DNA of 64,000 nucleotides. Source: Paludibacter propionicigenes WB4. Lineage in GTDB: Bacteria > Bacteroidota > Bacteroidia > Bacteroidales > Paludibacteraceae. The notes beneath the pieces are model-generated. The model was given only the letters and a program-made list of their open reading frames with translations, was not told where the DNA came from and did no database searches. The translations under genes were made by a program, and so were the position numbers. Numbering within the stretch: the stretch's first letter is position 1; every line of letters begins with the position of its first letter. Below, piece after piece: positions 27,925-37,529 of the stretch. The stretch is from NCBI RefSeq assembly GCF_000183135.1, contig NC_014734.1, positions 2,232,001 through 2,296,000 on the forward strand, read 5' to 3'.

Positions 27925-29157
27925 TTATGCTATCTTCAGCCTGTTGACATTTGTCTTTTCAATCTTACTTTGAGCGTATGGAAGTAAAATTGTCAGCTTC
28001 TTTTCATTCTTCGAAGGCATTTCGTACATTTCGTCCATCATGATAGTTTCTGTTATCGAACGAAGTCCACGTGCCCCTAACTTAAACTCAATAGCCTTAT
28101 CTACAATATATTCTAATACAGATTCATCAAAGTTCAATTCGATATCATCCATAGCGAATAATTTCGTGTATTGCTTAATGATAGAGTTCTTTGGCTCAGT
28201 CAAGATTCTTCTCAGGGCAGATCTATCCAGCGGCTCCAGATAAGTGAGAATAGGCAAACGACCTATAATTTCAGGAATAAGCCCAAAAGATTTTAAATCC
28301 TGAGGAGCAATATACTGAAGCATATTATGTTTGTCAATTTGCTCATGTTCTTTAGCGGCATTGTAACCCACAACTCTGGTATTCAGTCGGGATGCAATCT
28401 TCTTTTCAATTCCATCAAAAGCACCTCCGCAAACAAACAATATGTTCTGCGTATTAACAGCAATCATTTTCTGATCGGGGTGTTTGCGGCCTCCTTGTGG
28501 TGGAACATTGACCACTGCACCTTCCAATAATTTGAGCAACCCCTGCTGAACACCTTCGCCGCTAACGTCGCGGGTAATACTTGGATTATCTCCTTTGCGG
28601 GCAATTTTATCAATTTCGTCAATGAACACAATGCCTCGTTCAGCAGCTTTTACGTCATAATCGGCCACCTGAAGCAACCGGGTAAGAATACTTTCAATAT
28701 CTTCGCCTACGTAACCAGCTTCGGTGAGTACAGTGGCATCAACAATAGTGAACGGCACATGTAACTTTTTGGCAATGGTTTTCGCCAAAAGCGTTTTGCC
28801 CGTACCAGTATAACCGACCATGATAATGTTTGATTTCTCAATCTCCACATCATCACTGGTTTTTGCCTGCATCAGTCGTTTATAGTGATTATAAACTGCA
28901 ACTGAAAGGTATTTTTTTGCCTCATTCTGCCCGATTACATATTGGTCGAGGTATTCTTTAATTTCAGTTGGTTTCGGAAGTTCTTCCTTTTGAAGGTTCG
29001 GCAAGTTCGATTTCTTACTCGAATTTTCTTTTACAATTTCAGCTGCCTGCACAGCACACTCGTTGCAGATATGCGCACCATCCTGACCCATGATGAAAAA
29101 CTCCACCTGAGACTCGGGTCGTCCGCAGAAACTGCAATTTTTATTATTTTTAGCCAT
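27925..29157 (-). CDS. clpX: ATP-dependent Clp protease ATP-binding subunit ClpX
   Basis: A 410-aa AAA+ unfoldase that feeds substrates to ClpP. The N-terminal zinc-binding domain has C8, C11, C31 and C34. Walker A is GYTGTGKT (115-122), Walker B IVFIDEID (176-183), and the sensor and lid regions continue through [20 protein letters not shown]. The ClpP-contact loop, IGF in E. coli, appears as VVGYN after the RLNTR segment, as I recall for other Bacteroidetes. It lies 46 bases after clpP, the last gene of tig-clpP-clpX. Confidence 0.97.
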   Translation of the reverse strand: MAKNNKNCSFCGRPESQVEFFIMGQDGAHICNECAVQAAEIVKENSSKKSNLPNLQKEELPKPTEIKEYLDQYVIGQNEAKKYLSVAVYNHYKRLMQAKTSDDVEIEKSNIIMVGYTGTGKTLLAKTIAKKLHVPFTIVDATVLTEAGYVGEDIESILTRLLQVADYDVKAAERGIVFIDEIDKIARKGDNPSITRDVSGEGVQQGLLKLLEGAVVNVPPQGGRKHPDQKMIAVNTQNILFVCGGAFDGIEKKIASRLNTRVVGYNAAKEHEQIDKHNMLQYIAPQDLKSFGLIPEIIGRLPILTYLEPLDRSALRRILTEPKNSIIKQYTKLFAMDDIELNFDESVLEYIVDKAIEFKLGARGLRSITETIMMDEMYEMPSKNEKKLTILLPYAQSKIEKTNVNRLKIA

Positions 29158-29203
29158 AATAATCTATCCCATAAATCTTTCAAGAAGGATTCAGGGCTTT
29201 ATT

Positions 29204-29905
29204 TCATTTCTTTTTCTCGTTGAACAATACTTTATCAATCATACCATATTCAAGAGCTTCGGTAGAAGTCATCCAATAATCTCTGTCCGAATCCTTTTCA
29301 ATTCTATCAAACGGATTATTAGAATGATCGGCAATGATAGTATAAAGTTCCTTTTTGAGTTTTTGAATCTCACGGGCTGTGATCTCGATATCAGAAGCCT
29401 GTCCCTGAGCACCTCCCATTGGCTGATGTATCATCACACGCGAGTGTTTCAGCGCCGAACGTTTGCCCTGTGCGCCTGCTACTAACAACACTGCTCCCAT
29501 TGAAGCTGCCATACCTGTACATATAGTAGCTACATCGGAGCTTATAAACTGCATGGTATCATAAATCCCCAATCCTGCATAAACAGATCCTCCGGGAGTG
29601 TTCAGATATATAGAGATATCCTTACCCGGATCAGCAGAATCAAGATAAAGTAACTGAGCCTGAATTACATTAGCCGTATAATCATCTACCTGAGTGCCCA
29701 GAAAAATTATACGATCCATCATCAAACGCGAAAAAACATCCATTTGCGTAACGTTCAACTGACGTTCTTCCAAAATTGACGGTGAAATATAATTGCTGGT
29801 AATATCAGCATACTTGTCTAAGGCCAGACCATTCATGCCCAGATGCTTGGTTGCATAATTACGAAAATCATTCATATTATTTAATTTTAGTCCCTTGTCC
29901 TCCAA
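29204..29905 (-). CDS. clpP: ATP-dependent Clp protease proteolytic subunit ClpP
   Basis: A serine peptidase that forms a double heptameric ring with ClpX. In the 233-aa reading the catalytic triad is S135 (GMAASMGAV), H160 (RVMIHQPMGG) and D209 (DSDRDYW). The Met at residue 11 (position 29875, MNDFRNYATKHLGM) is likely the true start, since Bacteroidetes ClpP proteins usually begin there and are near 220 aa. Located 228 bases after tig and 46 bases before clpX. Confidence 0.97.
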   Translation of the reverse strand: MEDKGLKLNNMNDFRNYATKHLGMNGLALDKYADITSNYISPSILEERQLNVTQMDVFSRLMMDRIIFLGTQVDDYTANVIQAQLLYLDSADPGKDISIYLNTPGGSVYAGLGIYDTMQFISSDVATICTGMAASMGAVLLVAGAQGKRSALKHSRVMIHQPMGGAQGQASDIEITAREIQKLKKELYTIIADHSNNPFDRIEKDSDRDYWMTSTEALEYGMIDKVLFNEKKK

Positions 29906-29997
29906 CAGAGAATTTCAGGATCGTTTATACTCTTTCTATTGAAAAAACAGTTCTTCTTTCAGCTTTTTAAGCCTACAAATGCGGTAAATCGAATATC

Positions 29998-30079
29998 GAA
30001 AAAGGCTTTTAACCGTTCTCAAAAAAGAAACAAAGATAGAACTATTTTGTTTAATTTTTCGCGGTTAAAAGCCTTTTTC
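29998..30079. repeat. Inverted repeat in the tig-clpP spacer
   Basis: GAAAAAGGCTTTTAACCG at 29998-30015 has its exact complement at 30062-30079, with a 46-nt loop. It is flanked outside by two similar direct copies of CCTACAAAATGCGG (29972 and 30099 regions). It may end or attenuate tig transcription before clpP, or be a small dispersed element. Confidence 0.6.
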
Positions 30080-30133
30080 CGAAAAATCGGATTTTTGCCC
30101 TACAAAATGCGGATAAAGAATTGTTTATGACAA

Positions 30134-31489
30134 TTATTTAGCTTCGAACATTTTGTTGAATTCTTCTATAGAAACTTCTTTATTTTCTAGTTTTACTGCA
30201 TCTTTCACTTTTGCAAATACTTTTTCTTCTGCCACTTTATCAACGATGTTTTTCAGCGTTTCTTCTTTCTTCATCATATCTTTAGCATAGTTGGCAATGA
30301 TTTCATCATCCATGCCAATCATTCCGTATTGCGCAAATTGAGCCTTAGCCATTTTTTTAGCAAACTCTTCAACGTCAGTCGCTTCAACCTTAACGTCATT
30401 TACTTTAGCCAACTTGTCTTTGATCAAGTGCCATTTTAGATCGGCAATCATCTTAGGATAATCTTCTTCCAGCGTTTCGGCTGTCAGGTTTTCGTTTGAA
30501 GCTAACACCCAACGTTTAAGGAACGTATCAGGGAAAACAAGATTATCGAATTTCGCTACCAACATTTCCTGTGCATCCAAACCGAATTTATACTCACTGT
30601 CACCGGTCAGATTTTCCTGAATGTTTTCTTTGATTTTTGCTCTGAATTCTTCCTCTGTACTTACTACACCTTCGCCATACACTTTATCAAACAATTCCTG
30701 GTTGATTTCAGATTCGTGATAGCGTGTAATGCTTTCAATTTTTAATTGGAAGTCAGCATCAATAGCTTTTGCAGCATCTTTCGATATTTTGAGCAATGAG
30801 CTGATTTCAGCTTCGCTCTCGAAAGCTTTTGCAGGATTGAAAGTAATCACATCACCTTTTTTTGCTCCTACGAAAAGTGCTTTTTGAGCATCATCTTTCA
30901 TATAGGCAGCGGTAAGTGTAGCATCCTGAACTTTAATGCCCGATTCGTTTACTTTGCCATCTGCCACTTCGAGCAATTCGCCTTTCAACATATCTTTTTC
31001 TTCAACTACTTCTTCCTGAACGTATTTTCCATAACGTCCTGTATATGATTTCACCTGATTATCAATCATCTCATCGCTAACAGCGATGGTGTAGAACTTT
31101 ACTTTATCTTTTTTTGTCAATTCTACTTCAAATTCAGGAGCAATACCCAAATCAAAAACGAATTCGAATTCTTCCTGAGTATCAAAATCGATTGCTTTTT
31201 GTTCTGTTTCGTTTGGAAGTGGTTCGCCAAGTATATTCACGTTGTTTTCGCGGATATAATTGTAAAGATTATCCGATACCAGTTTATTGATTTCATCGGC
31301 CAATACAGATTTTCCGTACATCTTTTTCACTAAACCCACCGGCACCATGCCTGGGCGAAAGCCGGGAATATTAGCTTTCTTACGATAGTCGCGTAAAGTT
31401 TTATCCACTTTCTCGGCATAATCCACTTTTTCAATGCGTAACGTTACAATTGCATTGTTTTGATCGAGGTCTTTTCTGACAATATTCAT
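30134..31489 (-). CDS. tig: Trigger factor (ribosome-associated folding chaperone)
   Basis: A 451-aa ribosome-bound chaperone for nascent chains. The N-terminal ribosome-binding domain contains KANIPGFRPGMVPVGLVKK, including the FRPG loop (typically GFRxGKxP). A diverged PPIase domain lies in the middle (about 150-245), and the C-terminal substrate-cradle helices lie at about 260-440. Bacteroidetes trigger factors often have a degenerate FKBP domain, and this one also lacks recognisable FKBP catalytic aromatics. First gene of tig-clpP-clpX. Confidence 0.95.
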   Translation of the reverse strand: MNIVRKDLDQNNAIVTLRIEKVDYAEKVDKTLRDYRKKANIPGFRPGMVPVGLVKKMYGKSVLADEINKLVSDNLYNYIRENNVNILGEPLPNETEQKAIDFDTQEEFEFVFDLGIAPEFEVELTKKDKVKFYTIAVSDEMIDNQVKSYTGRYGKYVQEEVVEEKDMLKGELLEVADGKVNESGIKVQDATLTAAYMKDDAQKALFVGAKKGDVITFNPAKAFESEAEISSLLKISKDAAKAIDADFQLKIESITRYHESEINQELFDKVYGEGVVSTEEEFRAKIKENIQENLTGDSEYKFGLDAQEMLVAKFDNLVFPDTFLKRWVLASNENLTAETLEEDYPKMIADLKWHLIKDKLAKVNDVKVEATDVEEFAKKMAKAQFAQYGMIGMDDEIIANYAKDMMKKEETLKNIVDKVAEEKVFAKVKDAVKLENKEVSIEEFNKMFEAK

Positions 31490-31541
31490 AAATATAAATA
31501 ATATAGTAATTTACTGATGCTTATCTTTCTTTAATGGGGTG

Positions 31542-31549
31542 CAAAGGTA
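31542..31549 (-). promoter_or_regulatory. -7 element TACCTTTG upstream of tig
   Basis: Minus-strand TACCTTTG lies about 50 bases before the tig ATG. The -33 element is weak. Confidence 0.45.
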
Positions 31550-31658
31550 CAAAAAAAAGAGATACGGCGTTCTTTTTGAATTAAAAAAATACTAAACGGC
31601 TTAATTTTTGAATTTCAACCATTTAATTAATCCTGCTGAAGCTCTTTGTTTAAAGCAA

Positions 31659-31694
31659 AAACGGAGAAATATCCTTCAAGGACAATCTCCGTTT
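31659..31694 (-). terminator. Intrinsic terminator after the outer-membrane barrel gene
   Basis: AAACGGAGA at 31659-31667 pairs with TCTCCGTTT at 31686-31694, with an inner TCCTT/AAGGA stem. It is 32 bases past the stop and followed by a short T run on the minus strand. Confidence 0.75.
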
Positions 31695-31725
31695 GTATAC
31701 TTTGCTATCTTTAAAATCCAACGGA

Positions 31726-32367
31726 TCAGAAAAGGTACACTAAATTGAAGGACATAACCTTATTGGTGGCTTTAGTAGAAACAGGCAAACCGATATTGGT
31801 TTTTGAGGTATCTTTAAGCCCTCTACTCCAGGTTGCACCCAGTTGAATTTTCCTGAATATCTCCAATCCTCCCCCAAAGTTATACCCATAATCTATACGA
31901 TCATCCGTAGTAGGAAAAGTTTCCTTCTGAGTGGTATTTGTCTTCTCGTCCACCACTTTTCCGCTGTATGAGTAACCTCCGTAAACACCGCCAAAAGCAT
32001 AAACTCCCATAACTCCCAGCGAAAGTCTATAACGCAAATTCAGCGGAACTTCTACATAATTCATTTCTTTATAACCCTGCTTAATAATTCCGACAATACC
32101 GGTACTATCGCTGAAAGTACTTCCTTTTTGAGAAATTAGAGCCGCAATTTCAAATCCAAGGCCTGATTTTTTCGGCATAGCCTGATAAACCAGTCCAATT
32201 TGATATCCTGTCAGGTTATCTGATTTAAACCCCGCACTAACATCAGCACGGTTAAAAGATCTGACTTCATTCGCCATATTTAAACCCATCTTAATACCTA
32301 ACTGAGCAAAAAGACCTGTAGTACAAAATAATAACGCAACAATAAAAGAGATATGCTTGCAATTCAT
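31726..32367 (-). CDS. Outer-membrane beta-barrel protein, PorT-like
   Basis: A 213-aa protein from the ATG at 32367, which gives a clean signal peptide (HISFIVALLFCTTGLFAQ). An ATG 18 bases upstream also exists. The remainder alternates short amphipathic strands, GLKMG-like at the start (LGIKMGLNMANE) and VMSFNLVYLF at the end, the C-terminal aromatic typical of barrel proteins. It fits the small porin-like/PorT-family eight-to-ten-strand barrels common in Bacteroidetes. Specific function unknown. Monocistronic. Confidence 0.75.
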   Translation of the reverse strand: MNCKHISFIVALLFCTTGLFAQLGIKMGLNMANEVRSFNRADVSAGFKSDNLTGYQIGLVYQAMPKKSGLGFEIAALISQKGSTFSDSTGIVGIIKQGYKEMNYVEVPLNLRYRLSLGVMGVYAFGGVYGGYSYSGKVVDEKTNTTQKETFPTTDDRIDYGYNFGGGLEIFRKIQLGATWSRGLKDTSKTNIGLPVSTKATNKVMSFNLVYLF

Positions 32368-32417
32368 AGCAACTGAAAAATTCAATTCGTTTTACAATAG
32401 AGACATTTATAACGACA

Positions 32418-32453
32418 ATTTGCGATTTATAGTATAGTCTATAAATCGCAAAT
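32418..32453 (-). terminator. Perfect 15-bp hairpin downstream of typA
   Basis: ATTTGCGATTTATAG at 32418-32432 and its exact complement at 32439-32453 with a 6-nt loop, 37 bases past the typA stop. No T run follows, so termination is inferred. Confidence 0.6.
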
Positions 32454-32489
32454 CAGTTTAAATATTAGTAATTATCTGTTTTTCAATAA

Positions 32490-34289
32490 TTATTTCCTAG
32501 TCATACGTTTTCGTTCGTTTTCGTCCAAGTAAATTTTACGCAAACGGATACATGTTGGAGTAAGCTCTACGTATTCATCTTCTTTGATATATTCCAATGC
32601 TTCTTCCAAACTGAAAACAATTGGCGGAATCAACTTTGCTTTATCATCAGCACCCGAAGCTCTCATGTTAGTAAGTTTTTTAGGCTTGGTTACGTTTACA
32701 ACCATGTCACCTTCTTTTGAACTTTCGCCGACTACCTGACCAGCATAAATTTCGTCTTGTGGGAAAACGAAAAATCTACCACGATCTTGTAATTTATCCA
32801 ATGAATAAGCAAAAGCAGTACCACCTTCCATTGCAATAATCGAACCGTTGGTGCGTTTTTCGATATGCCCTTTATAAGGTTGATATTCGGAGAATCGGTG
32901 TGACATAATAGCTTCACCTGCCGATGAAGTCAGCACACTGTTACGCAATCCTATAATTCCACGAGAAGGAATCATAAATTCTAATTGAATTCGATCGTTC
33001 ATTACTTCCATGCTTAGCATTTCACCTTTACGGATAGCTACCATTTCAATAATTTTACCTGAACATTCTTCGGGTGTATTTATACTCAATTGCTCGATAG
33101 GCTCACAACGCACACCATCAATTTCTTTGAAAATTACCTGAGGTTGACCAACTTGCAGCTCATAACCCTCGCGGCGCATAGTTTCAATCAGTACCGACAA
33201 GTGAAGCACTCCACGTCCGTATACATGCCAAACGTCTGAATCGGGGTTTTTCTCTACACGTAATGCAAGGTTCTTATCAAGTTCCTTCATTAAACGATCA
33301 TGAATATGACGTGATGTTACAAATTTACCTTCTTTTCCAAAAAATGGAGAAGTGTTGATTGTAAACACCATACTCATAGTTGGTTCATCAATTGCAATCG
33401 GAACTAATGGTTCCGGATTCAGCAAATCGCATATAGAATCACCAATTTCGAATCCTTCAATTCCAACCAACGCACAAATATCACCTGATTTTACTTCCGT
33501 AGCACGGGTACGACCTAAACCTGTAAATGTATGTAATTCTTTGATACGACATTTTATGGCTTTTCCATCGCGCTTTACCAAATTCACATCCATACCTTCT
33601 CGCAATGTTCCGCGATGAACGCGACCAACCGCAATACGACCGACATACGACGAATAATCCAACGATGTAATCAACATTTGAGGAGTACCTTCCAGATAAA
33701 TCGGTTCAGGTATATATTTGATAATGGAATCAAGCAAAGGTATAATACTGTCAGTCTCGTTTTTCCAATCTTCAGACATCCAGTTATTTTTGGCAGATCC
33801 ATAAATCGTATGGAAATCCAGTTGCTCCTCTGTAGCATCCAGATTGAACATCAGGTCGAAAACCATTTCATGTACTTCATCCGGACGACAGTTCGGTTTA
33901 TCTACTTTGTTGATTACAACAATAGGTTTCAAACCTATCTGAAGCGCTTTTTGCAACACAAAACGAGTTTGAGGCATTGGACCTTCAAAAGCATCGACCA
34001 ACAGAAGAACGCCGTCGGCCATATTCAACACGCGTTCCACTTCACCTCCAAAATCGGAGTGGCCCGGAGTGTCTATAATATTGATTTTGTATCCCTGATA
34101 ATCGATAGATACGTTTTTGGCTAATATAGTAATGCCTCTTTCACGTTCCAGGTCATTATTATCCATAATTAACTCACCCGCGTTCTCATTATCGCGGAAC
34201 AAGTGTCCGGCTAATAACATCTTGTCAACCAAAGTAGTTTTTCCGTGGTCAACGTGGGCAATAATAGCAATGTTTCTAATTTTCTGCAT
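32490..34289 (-). CDS. typA: Ribosome-associated translational GTPase TypA/BipA
   Basis: A 599-aa EF-G-related GTPase that binds the 70S ribosome and supports 50S assembly and growth under stress. The ATG at 34289 ([19 protein letters not shown]) is the usual start; an ATG nine bases upstream adds MCY. G1 is AHVDHGKT, G2/G3 are in [12 protein letters not shown] and [11 protein letters not shown], and G4 is NKVD. Domain II, the EF-G-like domains III and V, and the C-terminal TypA-specific domain follow ([29 protein letters not shown]). Transcribed alone. Confidence 0.97.
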   Translation of the reverse strand: MQKIRNIAIIAHVDHGKTTLVDKMLLAGHLFRDNENAGELIMDNNDLERERGITILAKNVSIDYQGYKINIIDTPGHSDFGGEVERVLNMADGVLLLVDAFEGPMPQTRFVLQKALQIGLKPIVVINKVDKPNCRPDEVHEMVFDLMFNLDATEEQLDFHTIYGSAKNNWMSEDWKNETDSIIPLLDSIIKYIPEPIYLEGTPQMLITSLDYSSYVGRIAVGRVHRGTLREGMDVNLVKRDGKAIKCRIKELHTFTGLGRTRATEVKSGDICALVGIEGFEIGDSICDLLNPEPLVPIAIDEPTMSMVFTINTSPFFGKEGKFVTSRHIHDRLMKELDKNLALRVEKNPDSDVWHVYGRGVLHLSVLIETMRREGYELQVGQPQVIFKEIDGVRCEPIEQLSINTPEECSGKIIEMVAIRKGEMLSMEVMNDRIQLEFMIPSRGIIGLRNSVLTSSAGEAIMSHRFSEYQPYKGHIEKRTNGSIIAMEGGTAFAYSLDKLQDRGRFFVFPQDEIYAGQVVGESSKEGDMVVNVTKPKKLTNMRASGADDKAKLIPPIVFSLEEALEYIKEDEYVELTPTCIRLRKIYLDENERKRMTRK

Positions 34290-34314
34290 GTAACACAATC
34301 TTTTTTTGAGGGTG

Positions 34315-34322
34315 CAAAGTTA
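34315..34322 (-). promoter_or_regulatory. -7 element TAACTTTG upstream of typA
   Basis: Minus-strand TAACTTTG matches TAnnTTTG, 26 bases before the typA ATG. No clear -33. Confidence 0.45.
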
Positions 34323-34445
34323 GTCAAAATAATTCAATATCTATTTTGTTTTGTAATTCATCTGAAAAAGAGCAAGTAAAGCATCTTATTTTAAGATACT
34401 CCAAGCTATTTTTTTGAAAATTGTATGAAAATGAGGCATAGTCTA

Positions 34446-34475
34446 TTGCTTAATAGAAAAAAAACTGTACTTTTG
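34446..34475 (+). promoter_or_regulatory. Promoter of rplS
   Basis: TTG at 34446-34448, 19 nt, then TACTTTTG at 34468-34475. It is a textbook Bacteroidetes pair and leaves a leader of about 78 nt before the ATG at 34560. Confidence 0.75.
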
Positions 34476-34559
34476 CAGTCCAAATTTTAGCGTAATCTCT
34501 GACAGAATAAGTGAGGTCTGTGAATATTGCGCATAATATTAATTAAACAAAGAGCAATA

Positions 34560-34907
34560 ATGGACTTAATTAAAGTTGCAGAACAAGCATTTCTTGTTGA
34601 AAAAACGCATCCTGAATTTAAAGCCGGAGATACCGTAACGGTTGCTTACCGTATTATTGAAGGAAGCAAAGAACGTGTTCAGGAATTTCGTGGTGACGTA
34701 ATCAAAATCGTTGGACACGAAAACAAAAAACGTTTCACTGTTCGCAAAATTTCAAGCAACATTGGTGTAGAACGTATTTTCCCATTAGATTCACCATTTA
34801 TCGAAAGTATCACTGTCAACAAACGTGGTAAAGTTCGTCGCGCTAAATTATATTATTTACGTGCACTTACCGGTAAAAAAGCAAGAATCAAAGAAAGACG
34901 CGTATAA
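34560..34907 (+). CDS. rplS: 50S ribosomal protein L19
   Basis: A 115-aa protein at the 30S-50S interface. The true start is the ATG at 34560 ([15 protein letters not shown]); an in-frame ATG at 34527 would add 11 residues not found in L19. [25 protein letters not shown] and [14 protein letters not shown] match L19, followed by the basic [11 protein letters not shown] tail. Monocistronic, with its own promoter and terminator. Confidence 0.98.
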   Translation: MDLIKVAEQAFLVEKTHPEFKAGDTVTVAYRIIEGSKERVQEFRGDVIKIVGHENKKRFTVRKISSNIGVERIFPLDSPFIESITVNKRGKVRRAKLYYLRALTGKKARIKERRV

Positions 34908-34931
34908 TTACATCTTTCAAAAAAAGAATAA

Positions 34932-34964
34932 AAAAGAGAAATTCGCAAAACGAGTTTCTCTTTT
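34932..34964 (+). terminator. Intrinsic terminator after rplS
   Basis: AAAAGAGAAATTCG pairs with CGAGTTTCTCTTTT (one wobble) across CAAAA, followed by a T run. Confidence 0.9.
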
Positions 34965-35015
34965 TTATTAAGGTCAGTTCTGATTTTTTACGTTTCTCCG
35001 TTATTAAAAAAAGAG

Positions 35016-35023
35016 TATATTTG
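35016..35023 (+). promoter_or_regulatory. -7 element TATATTTG of the MlaE/MlaF-type operon
   Basis: TATATTTG matches TAnnTTTG; a TTTC about 19 nt upstream (34993) could be the -33 element. Leader about 60 nt. Confidence 0.5.
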
Positions 35024-35090
35024 CAACTTAAACATGTTTGTTCGGATTAATCTTAATCAGTAAACACTAACTACTTAATAACTACGTGCA

Positions 35091-35831
35091 ATGAGTTTAT
35101 TAAACAATACGGGAAAGTATGTTTTATTAATGAAGCGGGTTTTTGCAAAACCTGATCGTTGGAAAATGTTTTTCCGGCAATTTCCAAAAGAGTTAGAAAA
35201 ACTGGGTTTGCAGTCGCTGCCTATTGTAGCTATTATATCCATTTTCATTGGGTTTATTATGACTATGCAAACAAAACTGAACACCGCTAATCCACTTCTA
35301 CCGGTTTATACTACCGGATTGGTAACACGCGATACACTTTTACTGGAATTTTCGTCTACCATTTTATGCCTTATTCTTGCCGGAAAAGTGGGATCTAATA
35401 TTGCCTCTGAAATTGGCACAATGCGCATTACTGAGCAAATTGATGCGTTGGAAATCATGGGCGTTAATTCTGCCAATTATTTGATTTTGCCTAAAATAGC
35501 AGCCTTTATCATTATGATGCCTTTTTTGGTTGTTTTTAGCATGGCATTAGGCATATTTGGAGGATATTTCGTTGGAGTTCTTACCAGCATTATGACGACG
35601 GGGGATTATTTGACCGGAATACAGTATGCTTTTGTCCCATTTTATGTTTTTTACTCCTTGATAAAGTCAATGATTTTTGCATTTATCATTTCGTCGGTAG
35701 CAGCCTATTATGGATATTATGCTTATGGAGGTGCTCTTGATGTGGGAAAGGCCAGTACAAACGCGGTTGTAAACGGAAGTGTTTTGATTCTGTTTTTCAA
35801 TATTCTTATCACCAAAATTATGCTTAATTAG
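35091..35831 (+). CDS. MlaE-family ABC transporter permease
   Basis: A 246-aa inner-membrane permease of the MlaE/YrbE family, which moves phospholipids or other lipids between membranes. It has about five or six hydrophobic segments and the family signature SEIGTMRITEQIDALEIMGV. FYSLIKSMIFAFIISSVAAYYGYY is the typical C-terminal stretch (split from the preceding VPFYV). The ATPase follows 13 bases on. No MlaD (MCE) gene is adjacent. Role in outer-membrane lipid asymmetry is inferred from the family. Confidence 0.93.
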   Translation: MSLLNNTGKYVLLMKRVFAKPDRWKMFFRQFPKELEKLGLQSLPIVAIISIFIGFIMTMQTKLNTANPLLPVYTTGLVTRDTLLLEFSSTILCLILAGKVGSNIASEIGTMRITEQIDALEIMGVNSANYLILPKIAAFIIMMPFLVVFSMALGIFGGYFVGVLTSIMTTGDYLTGIQYAFVPFYVFYSLIKSMIFAFIISSVAAYYGYYAYGGALDVGKASTNAVVNGSVLILFFNILITKIMLN

Positions 35832-35844
35832 TTTAGGAACTAAA

Positions 35845-36603
35845 ATGATTGAAGTAAAGAACGTAGATAAATCTTTTGATGGTAACCATGTTTTGAAAAG
35901 CGTTTCGGCGGTTTTTGAAACAGGAAAAACCAACATGATAATTGGTGCCAGCGGTTCGGGCAAAACCGTTTTAATGAAAAGCGTCATCGGACTACATCGC
36001 ATTGACAACGGACGGATTGAATACGATGGACGTAATCTGCCTGATATGCGGATGAGCGACATTCGTATCCTGCGCAGGGAAGTGGGTATGTTATTTCAGG
36101 GTTCAGCTCTGTTTGATTCCTTGAGTGTGCTCGAAAATGTCATGTATCCACTGGAAATGTTTTCGTCTACCACCAAAGATGAAATGGAAGCACGTGCCAT
36201 ATTCTGTCTTAAACACGTTAGTCTTGCCGAAAAATCCTATGGCTTGGCTCCTTCAGAAATAAGTGGTGGTATGCAAAAACGAGTTGCTATTGCCCGTGCC
36301 ATTGCTTTGCAACCAAAGTATCTGTTTTGCGATGAGCCAAACTCCGGACTCGACCCTAAAACATCGCTAATTATAGATCAACTTATTCATGAGATTACTC
36401 ACGAATTTGGAATGACTACCATTATAAATTCCCACGATATGAACTCGGTAATGGAAATAGGGGAAAATATTGTTTTTATCGAAAAAGGAGAAAAGGCCTG
36501 GCAGGGAAACAAAGATGACATTTTCCACGTTGATAATAAGGCGCTGAACGATTTTGTATTTGCGTCGCAATTATTCAAACAAGTTAGAAAAGCAAATCAA
36601 TGA
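35845..36603 (+). CDS. MlaF-family ABC transporter ATP-binding protein
   Basis: A 252-aa ATPase partner of the preceding permease. Walker A is GASGSGKT (about 32-39), the signature is SGGMQKRVAIARA, and Walker B is YLFCDEPNSGLDP. The H-loop is in INSHDMNSV. Its last four bases overlap the ATG of the exonuclease III gene (ATGA), so the two are translationally coupled. Confidence 0.95.
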   Translation: MIEVKNVDKSFDGNHVLKSVSAVFETGKTNMIIGASGSGKTVLMKSVIGLHRIDNGRIEYDGRNLPDMRMSDIRILRREVGMLFQGSALFDSLSVLENVMYPLEMFSSTTKDEMEARAIFCLKHVSLAEKSYGLAPSEISGGMQKRVAIARAIALQPKYLFCDEPNSGLDPKTSLIIDQLIHEITHEFGMTTIINSHDMNSVMEIGENIVFIEKGEKAWQGNKDDIFHVDNKALNDFVFASQLFKQVRKANQ

Positions 36604-37361
36604 AAATTATTTCTTATAATGTAAATGGAATTCGGGCTGCTCTGAGTAAAAATTTCCAAGAATGGCTTCAGGCTGAAAATCCGGATGTGCTCTGTCTTCA
36701 GGAAACCAAAGCTCAACCTGATCAGGTAGACACGATGCTCTTTGCCGAAATGGGATATACATCTTACCTTCATTCGGCTGAGAAAAAAGGATACAGTGGC
36801 GTAGCCATACTGAGTAAACAAGCTCCTGACAGAGTCGTTGTAGGGATGAACAATCCGGTTTTTGATGCCGAAGGGCGTGTAATCCGAGCCGATTTTGGGG
36901 ATTTGTCCATAGTCTGTGTGTATATTCCTTCAGGATCATCAGGCGATGAGCGACAGGCTTTCAAGATGCAGTTTCTAGCTGCATTCGGACCCTTTATTTT
37001 GGAATTACGCAAAACCAGACCTAATCTGGTAGTCTGTGGCGATTATAATATATGTCACAAACCGATTGACATCAATCATCCTGAACGTCAGAATGGCGTT
37101 TCGGGATTTTTACCCGAAGAACGCGCCTGGCTGGATCAGTTTGAGCTTGATGGTATGGTGGATTCTTTCAGAGTATTTGATAAAAGTGCCGAGAAATATA
37201 GTTGGTGGAGCTATCGAGGAGGCGCTCGCTTCCGTAATGTGGGGTGGAGAATTGATTATCATTGGGTAACAGAATCGCTACACACTAGATTAAAATCGGC
37301 AGCTATTCTTACAGATGCCGTGCATTCGGATCATTGTCCGGTGGCGGTAGAATTAAATTAA
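36600..37361 (+). CDS. xth: Exodeoxyribonuclease III (AP endonuclease, Xth type)
   Basis: A 253-aa Mg2+-dependent AP endonuclease and 3'-5' exonuclease of base-excision repair. Conserved blocks are YNVNGIRAA, LQETKAQ (metal-binding Glu), GYSGVAILSK, GDYNICHKPID (catalytic Asp and Asn), RIDYHWV and SDHCPV (catalytic Asp-His pair). The start overlaps the previous gene by 4 bases. The union with lipid-transport genes looks incidental. Confidence 0.97.
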   Translation: MKIISYNVNGIRAALSKNFQEWLQAENPDVLCLQETKAQPDQVDTMLFAEMGYTSYLHSAEKKGYSGVAILSKQAPDRVVVGMNNPVFDAEGRVIRADFGDLSIVCVYIPSGSSGDERQAFKMQFLAAFGPFILELRKTRPNLVVCGDYNICHKPIDINHPERQNGVSGFLPEERAWLDQFELDGMVDSFRVFDKSAEKYSWWSYRGGARFRNVGWRIDYHWVTESLHTRLKSAAILTDAVHSDHCPVAVELN

Positions 37362-37475
37362 GCGTTCGATGACTCCTATAATGAATTTTTAATGTGAAGT
37401 TTAACTATAATTCCTTCTTTGTGTCTAAAGAACTTATTCTTAATGATAAAAAATGATAAATCTTTTACACAACGA

Positions 37476-37505
37476 TTTAAATGAACTAAAATGTTTTTAA
37501 CTTTG
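37476..37505 (+). promoter_or_regulatory. Promoter of the DUF6242-like lipoprotein gene
   Basis: TTT at 37476-37478, 19 nt, then TAACTTTG at 37498-37505, 25 bases before the ATG. Confidence 0.55.
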
Positions 37506-37529
37506 TCCTTTCAATAAATACTTGCCAAT

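Noticed and set aside
29939-30130. 63-codon ORF in the tig-clpP spacer
   Set aside because: Composed of the inverted and direct repeats there, with no start signal or family resemblance.
33615-34124. 169-codon ORF on the plus strand opposite typA
   Set aside because: A shadow of typA codon usage: no family features, no promoter, and typA is fully supported on the other strand.
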